In this document: one piece after another, positions 36,542 to 46,220 of the stretch
Layout of the letters: each line of letters starts with the position of its first letter
Position numbering within the stretch: the first letter of the stretch is position 1
Assembly: GCF_000423945.1 (NCBI RefSeq)
Contig: NZ_AUIY01000011.1
Coordinates: forward strand, 62,001 to 126,000
Source of the DNA: Butyrivibrio sp. XPD2002
Lineage (GTDB): Bacteria > Bacillota > Clostridia > Lachnospirales > Lachnospiraceae
DNA length: 64,000 bases
Direction: 5' to 3'
Notes under the pieces: generated by a model
Database searches by the model: none
Seen by the model: only the letters and a program-made list of their open reading frames with translations
Told to the model about the DNA's origin: nothing
Position numbers and translations under genes: made by a program

Positions 36542-37594
36542 TTAACTCCTTAAATCTCTATACATCCACAAAAGTCTGTAATATACATAGAACAGCAAAT
36601 GTGATTTCATCTGCATTCCGATAAGCTTCTTTTCTTCCGCGTGGATTCTCTCTTTATAGTAGGGATTCTCCTGAAAATCCGGAAAAGCCTCCTTCATTTC
36701 AATTCCCATTTTTTTCGTAAAGTTATAGCAGTCCTCGATCCTCATGCGTTTTGGCATGGCTGAAAACAGAGTATTTACATAGAAAAGAACTGTGTACATA
36801 AACTCTATCTCAGGCTTGTATTTCTCGAGGTATCCATTCTCCCTAGCTTCAGCAAGGATCTGTCTTCCCGCTACCATTCTGTCCTCAAGATTTTTCTTGG
36901 AGACAGTATGCACCGTGGAAGCATCATGCTGATAATAGAAATACAGGGGTTCCTGTATGTATTCAAAATGCTTTACTCTCAGCATCCAGGTGTTGCTGAC
37001 AGCATTGTCCTCGTAAAAAATGTCCTCCGGAAAAACACTGATCTTACCATCAGAATCCGGAGTTCTGTCACCCAGCACAATATTCCTCTTATAAATCTTA
37101 ACTACCAGGCTTCCTGTATCAAGAAGAAGCTTTCTGTACTTCTCCTCATCCATGGTTCCTGTCTGATCGGCGGTGTTGTTGTGAACCACCTGTCCGGGTT
37201 CAAATGTGTAAGTATCCACAAGACTGTAGTCACAGCCCACCATATCAGCTCCGGTTTCCTCTGCCTTTTTAAGGAGCCTCTCATAATAATCGGGAACCAC
37301 CCAGTCATCTGCATCGATAAAGCCGAGCCACTCACCCTTTGCCCGTCCAAGACCGATATTCTTGGCGCCGCCCTGATGATGATTAACAGGACTGTGAATA
37401 GCCACGAATCTTCCCGGATAATTCTTCTCATAATCCTGCATCAGCGCAAATGAATCATCCGTTGAACAGTCATCAACGGCAATAATCTCGATGTCTCCGT
37501 CAGGAAGAGTCTGTCCTACCAGAGAATCGAGACAATGCTTTAATTTATCGTCGCCTGCCATATTGTAAACAGGCACAATTACACTAAGTCGCAT
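36542..37594 (-). CDS. Glycosyltransferase family 2
   Basis: The 350-residue GT-A enzyme starts with LSVIVPVYNMAG. IIAVDDCSTDDSFAL holds the UDP-binding Asp pair, NIGLGRAKGEWLGFIDADDW the DxD-type metal motif near residues 94-98, and LKHCLDSLVGQTL is standard. The C-terminal third is helical and has no membrane segment. It transfers a sugar from a nucleotide to the growing lipid-linked glycan on the cytoplasmic side. Donor and linkage are not predictable. It sits between the DegT-like gene and the GT52-like gene. Confidence 0.88.
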   Translation of the reverse strand: MRLSVIVPVYNMAGDDKLKHCLDSLVGQTLPDGDIEIIAVDDCSTDDSFALMQDYEKNYPGRFVAIHSPVNHHQGGAKNIGLGRAKGEWLGFIDADDWVVPDYYERLLKKAEETGADMVGCDYSLVDTYTFEPGQVVHNNTADQTGTMDEEKYRKLLLDTGSLVVKIYKRNIVLGDRTPDSDGKISVFPEDIFYEDNAVSNTWMLRVKHFEYIQEPLYFYYQHDASTVHTVSKKNLEDRMVAGRQILAEARENGYLEKYKPEIEFMYTVLFYVNTLFSAMPKRMRIEDCYNFTKKMGIEMKEAFPDFQENPYYKERIHAEEKKLIGMQMKSHLLFYVYYRLLWMYRDLRS

Positions 37595-37619
37595 ATAATA
37601 ATCTTTCCAAGTCGTTACT

Positions 37620-38804
37620 TTATAGTCTGCTGAGCTCGTCTCTTAAAATCTCAGCCACACGCTCCATGTCAAAGCGGCTATATCTCTGGTCTATCCAGAA
37701 CGCCAGCATATTATCTGAAAAGCTGCCGGAATTGGCACAGGTGTCAGCAGCTTCCTTTGATATAGGCCATAAAACAGGAGCATAAACACCTCTCTTGGCA
37801 AGGCGTCTCTCGAATCCATCACGGGTGATGTTCTTTCCTTCATCAGTGATGGCACTTCTTTTCATAAAATCAATATCCAGCACTATAGGAAGCATGAACG
37901 GAGTATACTCGTACTCATCATCATTAGCAGGTATCTCCGGAAGAAGTCTGTATGCCTTATCGAAAAGCGGAGCCTCCTTAAGAAGTCTGTACAGATTTTT
38001 GTAATTGGCACGTCTTCTGTTTTTTATATTTTCAATATTAAGGTCACTTAAATATTCAGCACTTACATCTGACATATGATAGGGATCAAGTCCATCACTT
38101 AAGGAATCCTCTGCATCAGATAAAAGCTTCCTGAAATGTGCCTTTAATTCCTGATCTCCATTATCAAGGTATTCGGATTTTTCAATAAGCGCTTCCGTTC
38201 TAAGTCCTGTAAAATCTGTTTCTCCGGTCAAAGCTCCCATCACGAATTCCGTACTGCTTATGGCAACAGCACCGTCAGGCACTCCAAGCCACTTGCGAAT
38301 GCTTCCAACATGATAGTCTGCAAGGATATCCTTTACGATATATTTTTCAGGCTCCAGAAGAATATGTGTCACATCCTCAATTATGATCGCGCCTCTGCAG
38401 GCATCCTTAATTGCTTTGGAAACATTTGCAATGCCCGCTGAGCCAAAAAAGTTCATTATCAAAACAACGGGTGTGATTTTTTCTCCTGCGATATTGTTTA
38501 TCTTCTCTGTAAGATAACCTTCATCCACTGTTAATTCAGGGCTGAGCTTATAATACTCCACCTTAATTCCCCTGACTTCGAAGGGTATTACCATTGAATC
38601 ACAGGCCAGAGCCGGCATCAGTACTCGGATCTCATCTTTATTTTTAGCAATGATATCATCGGCTACAAATCCTATGGCATCGCGTCCACATCTAAGAAAT
38701 TCTGCGTATCTGTCATTATTCTGTGCAGTCTCAGACAGCAACGCCACAAGATCCTGCCTCCTGGATGCTTTCTCAAAGTTAAATTCACTTCCGATCTCGT
38801 ACAT
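37620..38804 (-). CDS. Divergent DegT-like PLP-dependent protein
   Basis: This 394-residue protein has the layout of a fold-type I aminotransferase with weak motifs. YAEFLRCGRDAIGFVADDI resembles the GRxAI start of DegT relatives in polysaccharide loci, IIIEDVTHILLEP gives the ring-contacting Asp, and GSIRKWLGVPDGA offers the lysine. A Met-Tyr-Glu-Ile-Gly-Ser-Glu-Phe start fits such proteins. I chose ATG at 38804 (AGAGG 4 nt upstream); the longer frame from 38840 would begin only about 15 nt downstream of the candidate -10 element and lacks a ribosome binding site. The product sugar is unknown. Precedes a GT2 gene by 25 nt. Confidence 0.68.
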   Translation of the reverse strand: MYEIGSEFNFEKASRRQDLVALLSETAQNNDRYAEFLRCGRDAIGFVADDIIAKNKDEIRVLMPALACDSMVIPFEVRGIKVEYYKLSPELTVDEGYLTEKINNIAGEKITPVVLIMNFFGSAGIANVSKAIKDACRGAIIIEDVTHILLEPEKYIVKDILADYHVGSIRKWLGVPDGAVAISSTEFVMGALTGETDFTGLRTEALIEKSEYLDNGDQELKAHFRKLLSDAEDSLSDGLDPYHMSDVSAEYLSDLNIENIKNRRRANYKNLYRLLKEAPLFDKAYRLLPEIPANDDEYEYTPFMLPIVLDIDFMKRSAITDEGKNITRDGFERRLAKRGVYAPVLWPISKEAADTCANSGSFSDNMLAFWIDQRYSRFDMERVAEILRDELSRL

Positions 38805-38854
38805 AATTCCTCTAACCTCATTTTTCAAAACTTCTGACATACATATACCGCATG

Positions 38855-38883
38855 ATTTTATAACTTTTTATAGGCAGATGCAA
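38855..38883 (-). promoter_or_regulatory. Candidate promoter for the DegT-like gene and downstream glycan genes
   Basis: TTGCAT (38883-38878) and TAAAAT (38860-38855) are 17 nt apart on the minus strand, in the only gap between the FN3 gene and the next glycan gene. Confidence 0.45.
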
Positions 38884-38906
38884 CGCCGGAGCCGTGCAGA
38901 AGTGTT

Positions 38907-39908
38907 TTAGTATTTTCCGTGATAATAGGTTCTTCTTACAGTCCCCTTCTTATACGACCATACATAGCCTATTCCGCTGGTACCGGTTCGTCCTCCGGAC
39001 TTCCTTATTCCCTGAACATATACATAGTATGTTCCGTTCTTTTTATAGGAGCTGCCCTTAAATTTCTTAACCACAGCGCCGCTCTTATTTTTTCCGGCTC
39101 TGGCTACCTGAACATATCCCTTATCACGACTCTTTGACACATAGATTCTGTATCCGCCGTTTGCGTATTTTACCTTGTCCCAATTAAGCTTTAGCTTTCC
39201 ACCCTCTATTTTCAGGTCAAAATCGTTGCCATAATTATATGACTTAATCATGGGCTGCGCAAAAAGATATATGCGGTCAGACCAGGCTCCTTCGTAGGTT
39301 TTACCGTTTATTATGGCAACAGTCTTAACCTTGAAGGAATAACACTTATCATTATCGATAGTTCTGTCATAGGAATTGGTAAAAGCTTCGCCTGATTTGA
39401 TCTTTTTACCTGACTTATTCATGAATACATACTTATAATAGCCAGCTGTCTGAGCCTCCCAGGTGATATACACTTTCTTTTTGGATGTATACCACTTTGC
39501 CTGAGTTACTCCTGTAACCTTGTCAGGTATTGTTTTTATCATTGCTCCGCCGGCCCTGGCTTCCGCTTCACCATCCTCTCCTGTGTAACGGTATCTTAAG
39601 GTCAGATAATAATTCATACCGGGCTTTAAATCTGTGAAGGTGTGATTGATCTTATCAGCGCCTTCTACAACCCTGTGCTCCATAGCTGCTGTATCAGCCT
39701 CGTCCTTGGTCTCCCCAAGTCCCAGGTAATATTCTTTAGCACCGGTCACCTTGGACCAGTTAACGGTAGCACTGTTTGTGGAAAGCTTTGTCTGCATGAT
39801 CACAGATGAAGCTGCGGATGCCTTTTCTCCGGGAATAAGACATGCCATCGTCAAAACTGCCAATATCGCCGTACATGTTACTTTTTTTAAAAGATCAAAT
39901 TTTCTCAT
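38907..39908 (-). CDS. Secreted fibronectin type III-like protein
   Basis: The 333-residue protein has a signal peptide (residues 1-33, cleavage after AxA near KASAAS). It then has about three FN3-like beta domains: SVIMQTKLSTNSATVNWSKV with GAKEYYLGLG, a middle repeat starting KVTGVTQAKWYTSKKKVYI, and a third with GGYRIYVSKSRDKGY and TYYVYVQGIRKS. The C-terminus is very basic (KKGTVRRTYYHGKY). No anchor is seen, so attachment may be by charge to the wall polymers. It follows the GLUG-repeat protein and the MMPL transporter in one transcription unit, suggesting a shared surface process. Confidence 0.75.
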   Translation of the reverse strand: MRKFDLLKKVTCTAILAVLTMACLIPGEKASAASSVIMQTKLSTNSATVNWSKVTGAKEYYLGLGETKDEADTAAMEHRVVEGADKINHTFTDLKPGMNYYLTLRYRYTGEDGEAEARAGGAMIKTIPDKVTGVTQAKWYTSKKKVYITWEAQTAGYYKYVFMNKSGKKIKSGEAFTNSYDRTIDNDKCYSFKVKTVAIINGKTYEGAWSDRIYLFAQPMIKSYNYGNDFDLKIEGGKLKLNWDKVKYANGGYRIYVSKSRDKGYVQVARAGKNKSGAVVKKFKGSSYKKNGTYYVYVQGIRKSGGRTGTSGIGYVWSYKKGTVRRTYYHGKY

Positions 39909-39929
39909 CAGCTATTCCTCTTGCCTTTT

Positions 39930-42900
39930 TTAATGTCTTCTATGGCGCTTCTTTTTGCCTCTTCCTGAGTAGTTTTTGCTGCTCTTATTCTCGGGTTTAT
40001 CTTCCGGCTTATTATCCTGTTCTTCTTCCTGCCTTTCATCCCGTAAATCTTCATTCTTTTCAGAAGTAGGTTCATCCGTCTCAATCTTATTCTTGTCGCT
40101 ATTTCTGGCATTATTTTTCTTTACACGCCTCTTTATAGCTGCGTAGACGATAGCCAACACTAAAAGAACAACCGCAACAAGGCTTACGAGATACAGGATT
40201 CGTGTTAACAGCGGAGTGGTCTGTACTATAGCAAAAATCGCTTCCTCACTTTCAAGCTCGATCTCAAGATACTTTCCTATGGCTTTTGATGAAACAGCAT
40301 CCCACTTGCCATCCCTGTAAATCTTAACCTCAGCGTTATTATAGGGATTATAAAGTCTGATACGTCTGTCTGTTGTCTGGGAGTATGAGCCTTCATCAAC
40401 CTGTATCCTGTAGACGACTGCACCCTTCTCGAAGGCGGGATTGTCCGTCTCATAAACAGGATCTGCTACGAGTTCTGCGATAATATAAGCATCATCACCA
40501 TAGCTTCCGCCGAGGATTGCCACATACTTTCCTGTATTTCCAAAGACAGATTCACTTACTATGGACTTATTGGTTGGAACATATTCTCCTGTGAGAATAT
40601 AACTTCCTTCCATAACTATCTTTGAAACATCAGGCCACTTAATGAAATACCCATCCCTTGTTTTTCCCTCAGGGAAATCAAGATTAGAAAGACTATCTCC
40701 ATAGGCAAGCTCCTGCTCGCCAAGCTTTTTATCTTCAACCTCAAATATTACCTTAAGATGTCTGAAGTCATTGGGGATTCTCTTCTGGGCGATCAGCGTC
40801 TTATAGCTTATGGCCTCAGCTTTCTTTGTATAACTGATGTCATCAATTCCACCAATCTTACTCTCAACAAAATAGTTATTCCTTACATTATCGAGTTTGG
40901 TTCGCTTGGTTTCTGAATCAGTATTAACTATACCTGCAATTGAACCATATCTCTCAGACGGCTCATTATCCCAGGTTATCATAGCGTTACAGCCTGTAAT
41001 TGTCGTTCCATATCCGGCTATTCCGCCAACATATTTATTGCCATTGAGGAGGCAGAGCGAATCACAGTCCCTTATTATGGACATCGACTGGCCTGCTATT
41101 CCACCTGTATAATTTCCTTCCGTGCTCTTGGCAAAGCCATAGCCCTCACAAGAGGTCACGATACCCTGAGCCATATATCCTACTATAAGTCCGGCACCAT
41201 CCTTCTTGGATTCTACCGTTGACTCATTTTTGCACTCACAAATTATATTTTTTAGGGTATATTTGCTACCTCTTCCCACATTGAGATTACCGGCTGCATT
41301 TTCCTCAGGATCCTCATCATCTATAGCCATTGATCCGGCTATTCCGCCAATATTTATATCTCCCTTGACCGTTCCCTTATTTAAGGATCCATCCACACGT
41401 CCGGTTTTGGCGTTCTCTATCTCCTCGTCAGATACATCTGTGAAAACTGCGGAATCTTCATTGTAGATGATATCCAGCTTGTCAGAGAGAATATGATATA
41501 TTTCGTTTACCTGATCGTTTACAGCTTCAAGGTTTGAGTTCAAGGTGTGTGAAGTAGCTTTTCCGTCCTGGTTGATATTTTCTATAGATCCTGATATTCC
41601 CTTAAGGTTGTCATGAAGAGAATCAAGACTTGCATCCCACTGGCTGCTAAGACCTGTCAGTCTCAGCTTTTCCTGAGAATTAAGATAATCAATAATGCTT
41701 CTTGTTCCCTTTGCAGCCTCCTTGAGTTCTCCTTCCGCATCCTGAAGAGCTGCTATTGCATTCTGAGTTTCTCCAAGTGTCTCATCCTCTGCAGACTGCG
41801 CATAGGGCTTATAGGTCTCGAGAATATTGGAGACATCACCGAACATCTCATATACATTGCCGCCTGATTCTGCTGTCATCTGCTGGAGATCCGCAAGGTA
41901 AGAATTGAGCTGATTCCTTTCTTCTTCGGTGAGAACTCTAAGTTTTCTGTTTCCGTTTTCATCGAAGACATAATCGCCATTCTCATCCTTTTCATAGAGA
42001 AGATCATTTATCTCATTCGATATGCTCTGTATCCTCTGTGCCTTTTCATTGGCATCTGCGAGCTTATCATATATCTGATTTTCGCTGTTCTCTATCTTGT
42101 CTCTGTCATCACCGGATATATCATCGTCAACATCAATTGCTTCAATAGCCCTGGCCAGGGAATTATTGAAGTAATACATCTTATCCGATGCGCTTTCCAT
42201 GTGGTCTATGACACCGGGGACATTCTCAAGCACGTATTCAAAGCGCTCCAGTGCTGCATTTGCCACAGTTACATTTGCATTGATTGATGTTGTCAGTTCA
42301 CCTGCAAGCGATCTTCCGTCATCAACAACACCATTGGCATAGGTTGTAAGATCCGTCACATCTGAAGATATGGTATCCACTCCACCATCCATGTCATCCA
42401 GCGTCTTTTCCACAAGGTCATGGAGCCTGTCGGCTGCTTCTGGAAGTGTCTGCAGGTCCTCAGGCTCAAGGTAAGGCTCCATCTGGCCGACAATTCCGCC
42501 AATGTCCTTACGTCCATTGATTTTGCCTGTATTTGTACTATAGGACACAATACCCATCTGTCTTCCGACGATTCCACCGATGTTATATCCTGCATGCGCG
42601 TAGCCGATATTTCCTTTATTTGAGCAGTGTACAATGCTGCCCTTTGAATATCCTGCGATTCCGCCCGTATCTGTTCCTGAACGGATAATTCGCTCTTCTC
42701 CCTCATTGGAGGCAATGGATTGGATAAGGCTTTCGCCCTTTTCATCATCCTTTATAACCCATTCTTCGTTATCATTTATGTTTGCGTTATTGGTTGAACC
42801 GGATACAACACCATAATTTTTTCCTACTATTCCTCCTGTGAAATAATATCCGGAAACGTGTGCATCGTTCACGCAATAATTTATAAGTCCCGTATTTTCA

Positions 42901-43595
42901 TTGATGGCCGCTATCGCACCGACAGTGTTATTACCTTCAATAAGTCCGGAGTAGGTACAGTTCTTGATAATACCCAGATTCATACCGCAGATTCCGCCTG
43001 TATATTTCAGTTCATCGGACATGCGGATATCACCTGTAACCTTCAGATCCTGAACCATTCCGTTCACTCCGACATATCGGAATAATCCGGTAATATAGCT
43101 GTCGTTTATGTTGGAATAACCCCTAATCTCATGGTTATTGCCCTTGAAGATTCCATCAAAATATGGAATCATTCCGTATTTCGAATTTGAGATATCAATA
43201 TCTTCCTGAAGGGTAACTATCTTATTTGTGGACCAGGAATCGCTCTTACAGTTCTTGGAAAATTCGACAAAGTCAGCAAGGGAATTAATATCGATATTTT
43301 CATAGACTATCTCTATCACTTCCTCGGCTTCTGCATCTCCGGAAGAAACCTCTTTATTCTGGTCGGCGTCTGATTCTCCTGAGTCTGCGAGTCTCTCACT
43401 GCTCTCCTTCTGACTACGTTCTGTGAGCCCTGTTATCGTGTCGCTTCTTACTCTGTTTTCCAGACCACGCAGCAAATCAGATTCGAGATCATTTACAGCA
43501 ATAACATCAAGATTAAAGCTGCTTAAGATCAATGATACGGCTGCTGCAGATACGGCTATGTTTTTAAGAACGAGTTTTAGCGTCTTCATTTTCAT
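39930..43595 (-). CDS. Large surface protein with GLUG-like repeats, central coiled coil and C-terminal membrane anchor
   Basis: The 1221-residue protein has a signal peptide (residues 1-33). GLUG-like repeats of the form GGI(A/C)G-x-N/S-x-G-x-I fill about residues 150-380 (for example GGIVGKNYGVVSGSTN, GGIVGRQMGIVS). A helical coiled-coil region of about 400 residues follows (roughly 385-745), then a second GLUG block (745-900) and a beta-rich domain. One C-terminal helix (near 1135-1160) precedes a Lys/Glu/Arg-rich cytoplasmic tail. A GLUG beta-helix split by a long coil with a C-terminal anchor is unusual; the coil recalls YhgE/Pip-type extracellular helices. Gene lies 2 nt behind the MMPL gene, so the products likely form one complex. 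Confidence 0.78.
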   Translation of the reverse strand: MKMKTLKLVLKNIAVSAAAVSLILSSFNLDVIAVNDLESDLLRGLENRVRSDTITGLTERSQKESSERLADSGESDADQNKEVSSGDAEAEEVIEIVYENIDINSLADFVEFSKNCKSDSWSTNKIVTLQEDIDISNSKYGMIPYFDGIFKGNNHEIRGYSNINDSYITGLFRYVGVNGMVQDLKVTGDIRMSDELKYTGGICGMNLGIIKNCTYSGLIEGNNTVGAIAAINENTGLINYCVNDAHVSGYYFTGGIVGKNYGVVSGSTNNANINDNEEWVIKDDEKGESLIQSIASNEGEERIIRSGTDTGGIAGYSKGSIVHCSNKGNIGYAHAGYNIGGIVGRQMGIVSYSTNTGKINGRKDIGGIVGQMEPYLEPEDLQTLPEAADRLHDLVEKTLDDMDGGVDTISSDVTDLTTYANGVVDDGRSLAGELTTSINANVTVANAALERFEYVLENVPGVIDHMESASDKMYYFNNSLARAIEAIDVDDDISGDDRDKIENSENQIYDKLADANEKAQRIQSISNEINDLLYEKDENGDYVFDENGNRKLRVLTEEERNQLNSYLADLQQMTAESGGNVYEMFGDVSNILETYKPYAQSAEDETLGETQNAIAALQDAEGELKEAAKGTRSIIDYLNSQEKLRLTGLSSQWDASLDSLHDNLKGISGSIENINQDGKATSHTLNSNLEAVNDQVNEIYHILSDKLDIIYNEDSAVFTDVSDEEIENAKTGRVDGSLNKGTVKGDINIGGIAGSMAIDDEDPEENAAGNLNVGRGSKYTLKNIICECKNESTVESKKDGAGLIVGYMAQGIVTSCEGYGFAKSTEGNYTGGIAGQSMSIIRDCDSLCLLNGNKYVGGIAGYGTTITGCNAMITWDNEPSERYGSIAGIVNTDSETKRTKLDNVRNNYFVESKIGGIDDISYTKKAEAISYKTLIAQKRIPNDFRHLKVIFEVEDKKLGEQELAYGDSLSNLDFPEGKTRDGYFIKWPDVSKIVMEGSYILTGEYVPTNKSIVSESVFGNTGKYVAILGGSYGDDAYIIAELVADPVYETDNPAFEKGAVVYRIQVDEGSYSQTTDRRIRLYNPYNNAEVKIYRDGKWDAVSSKAIGKYLEIELESEEAIFAIVQTTPLLTRILYLVSLVAVVLLVLAIVYAAIKRRVKKNNARNSDKNKIETDEPTSEKNEDLRDERQEEEQDNKPEDKPENKSSKNYSGRGKKKRHRRH

Positions 43596-43597
43596 GA

Positions 43598-46108
43598 TTA
43601 CACCTCCCCTTTCTTATTAGAGTTAAGGAGTTTATCCAAATCCTCAGCCTTTAACCGCGTCGAATCCAATCTCTCGGCATTACCACTCTGAATAAACGCT
43701 CTTACATCACCTCTTACAACAGCATGAACCTCACCAATGATGGTTCCGTTTATCTGACCCTCGATAGTTCCGTCAATTCTCATAAGACCTCTGTCACGCT
43801 CCATAACAAGCGGAACAGAAACCTCGAAGGAGGTCTTGTCGATTATCTTAGCACCAATCAGAAGAATCTGAGGAAGTACAAACATAACGAGAATAATTGA
43901 AATTATTGTTCCTCTACCGATGCACTGACCGATACCGCAGATAGCACCATCTGATGTGAGCATACCGATTGAAATACCTGCAAGGGCAAGCATGGAACCT
44001 GATGTGATGATGGTAGGGAATGCAAAGTTCATGGTCTCAATGATTGCATCCTCATGGGACATCTTATCCTTAAGCTCCATGAATCTTCCGGATATAACTA
44101 TGGCGTAGTCAATATTCGCACCCATCTGGATAGAGCTTACGATCAGGTATGTCATGAAGAAGATATTGTCCTGCTGAATTGTAGGGAATGCAAAGTTTAT
44201 CCAGATCGCGCCCTCAATTACCAATATCAGAAGCACCGGCATTCCGGCTGATTTGAATGTAAACAGAAGTACAACAAGCACCGCCAGAATCGAGATTACC
44301 GTAACAACAGTGTTATCTCTTGAGAATGTCTTTTGAAGGTCATATTGGCTGGTTGATTCGCCAATAATAAAAATCTCTCCGTCATAATACCTGTTGGCTA
44401 TTGTGTGCATCTTGTCCAGGAACTTGAAGGTCTCTTCACCCTCCTCAGGAAGATTTAAGTACACAAGTATTCTGCTGTAGTCCTCACCCTGAAGCTGTTT
44501 CTTGGCAATATTCATCTGCTCATAGGCATCATCAAGCTTTTCCTTCATGCTGTCCTCAAGAGTTACATATCCCTCTTCGACTTCGTCATGTAAAAACATG
44601 ACCATGTCAATAAGAGCCACTCTATAGGTTGAGAGACCATTTACAAGCTTTGCATAGTTTTTGTCGTTTACCGCATAAGCCATATAAAGAAGCTCAGCCT
44701 TCTCATAGTCCAGCTCCAGCAGCTCTGAGAACTCTCTGACCGTAAGCCTGTCTGCAAGGCAATAACCATCCATGGCCTCAATATTGGCAAGACCCTGTAC
44801 TGATTTAACCTCAGGACATTCAAGGTAGCTCTGTATAAGCCTTTTCTCCTTCTCGTAGTTTCCGGCAGGAATATTTACCGCAACAAAATTGTTGTCTCCA
44901 AAGGTCTCACTTATAAGCTCAGATGCAATCTGTGTTTCATTTTTTATAGGTGTTTCGATATCGCTATAGCCGTATACAAAGGGGCACTTGTTCTGAATCA
45001 TAAAAGCGATGATGATGGTCGCCACAAATACAGGGGGAACGATGAACCTTGTACTATAGTCCAGTTTTCCTACAAAAGGAATCTTGGGAACGAAGCTCTT
45101 GTGCTTTGTCTTGTCCATCCAGGGTCCGAAAATTATCAGAAGTCCGGGCATAAGAAGGAATACCGAAATAAGACTGAGAAGGATCGCCTTGATAAGGCAG
45201 ATAGCCATATCCCTACCTATTCCGAACTGCATGAACATCATGGCCACAAGACCACCGATTGTTGTAAGTGAACTTGATGAAATCTCAGGGATAGCTTTGC
45301 TGAGCGCAATAATATCAGCTTCCCTGATAGGAAGACTTTCATGCTCTTCTTTATATCTGTTACAGAAAATAACAGCGTAGTCTATAGAAAGTGCAAGTTG
45401 TAATACAATTGTTACGGAATCAGACACGAAAGAAATTGTGCCAAGGATAAAGTTAGTACCGGCTGACATAACGGCCGCTGCACCAAATGTGATGAGAAGT
45501 ACCGGTATCTCCGCATAGGTCTGTGAAGTAATGAGCAGCACCGCAAGAACTATCACCACAACCAGAGCACTTACAACCTGCATCTCCTTTGCAATGGCAT
45601 CAGCCTGTTGGTTACCCATGGATGTGCTGACAAAAATATCGTAATCAGCGAGCATCTCTTCGATCTCTGCAAGACCTTCGAGAGCTCTCTCATCAGTATC
45701 CTCATACTTGAAGGTAATATCAAAAAGTGCAGAAAAATTGTTATAATGATCTGCTGTTTCATCAAAGGAAACCATTGTAATATCATCACGCTCAGCGATC
45801 TTATCAGACAGCACTTCCGCATCTTTATATACAATGTTTGACACCATGATCTTAGCAGAGCCATAGGTCGTATATTGTTCTTCCATGAGATCGAGACCGC
45901 GACTGGTCTCAAAAGAGTCGGGAAGATATGCCGGAAGTGAATTCTCGACCTTTACCATCCCCGATGCTATCGCACAGAAAATCATGACTATTCCAAAGAT
46001 AAGGAAGAACAGGTTTCTTCTATCAACGACAAAGGTAGCAACCTTTATCATGAAATTGCTCTCTTCTTCCTGAACCATAGGTTTAGATGCCTTACTACGT
46101 TCAGCCAT
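43598..46108 (-). CDS. MMPL/RND-family transporter
   Basis: The 836-residue transporter has the two-fold RND layout: TM1 (about 30-52), large extracytoplasmic loop, five helices (175-345), TM7 (about 360-378), second loop, and five helices (about 590-760). Conserved features include the SIDYAVIFCNRYKEE and NIDYAVIISGRFMEL helices with their Asp residues. Substrates of such proteins are lipids, glycolipids or surface polymers. A short cytoplasmic tail carries a G-x-I/V-x-G repeat (DGTIEGQINGTIIGEV) like a tiny bactofilin-type beta-helix, which I have not seen as usual for the family. It heads an operon with the GLUG and FN3 surface proteins. GAGGGGG lies 10 nt before the ATG. Confidence 0.88.
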   Translation of the reverse strand: MAERSKASKPMVQEEESNFMIKVATFVVDRRNLFFLIFGIVMIFCAIASGMVKVENSLPAYLPDSFETSRGLDLMEEQYTTYGSAKIMVSNIVYKDAEVLSDKIAERDDITMVSFDETADHYNNFSALFDITFKYEDTDERALEGLAEIEEMLADYDIFVSTSMGNQQADAIAKEMQVVSALVVVIVLAVLLITSQTYAEIPVLLITFGAAAVMSAGTNFILGTISFVSDSVTIVLQLALSIDYAVIFCNRYKEEHESLPIREADIIALSKAIPEISSSSLTTIGGLVAMMFMQFGIGRDMAICLIKAILLSLISVFLLMPGLLIIFGPWMDKTKHKSFVPKIPFVGKLDYSTRFIVPPVFVATIIIAFMIQNKCPFVYGYSDIETPIKNETQIASELISETFGDNNFVAVNIPAGNYEKEKRLIQSYLECPEVKSVQGLANIEAMDGYCLADRLTVREFSELLELDYEKAELLYMAYAVNDKNYAKLVNGLSTYRVALIDMVMFLHDEVEEGYVTLEDSMKEKLDDAYEQMNIAKKQLQGEDYSRILVYLNLPEEGEETFKFLDKMHTIANRYYDGEIFIIGESTSQYDLQKTFSRDNTVVTVISILAVLVVLLFTFKSAGMPVLLILVIEGAIWINFAFPTIQQDNIFFMTYLIVSSIQMGANIDYAIVISGRFMELKDKMSHEDAIIETMNFAFPTIITSGSMLALAGISIGMLTSDGAICGIGQCIGRGTIISIILVMFVLPQILLIGAKIIDKTSFEVSVPLVMERDRGLMRIDGTIEGQINGTIIGEVHAVVRGDVRAFIQSGNAERLDSTRLKAEDLDKLLNSNKKGEV

Positions 46109-46149
46109 ATTCAGTTACCCCCTCAAAACCTTTTCATACAGCTATAATG

Positions 46150-46178
46150 ATTATATTTTAGCATAATTTGTATTGAAA
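46150..46178 (-). promoter_or_regulatory. Candidate promoter of the MMPL operon
   Basis: TTTCAA (46178-46173) and a perfect TATAAT (46155-46150) are 17 nt apart on the minus strand, about 40 nt before the MMPL start codon. Confidence 0.5.
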
Positions 46179-46220
46179 AACCGCTAAAAATCATTATTTT
46201 TCGTTATTTAAGCACGCATT

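Noticed and set aside
42300..43100. GLUG repeats as a DNA-level tandem repeat or CRISPR-like array
   Set aside because: Repeat units are similar only in protein sequence with variable spacing; DNA copies are not identical.
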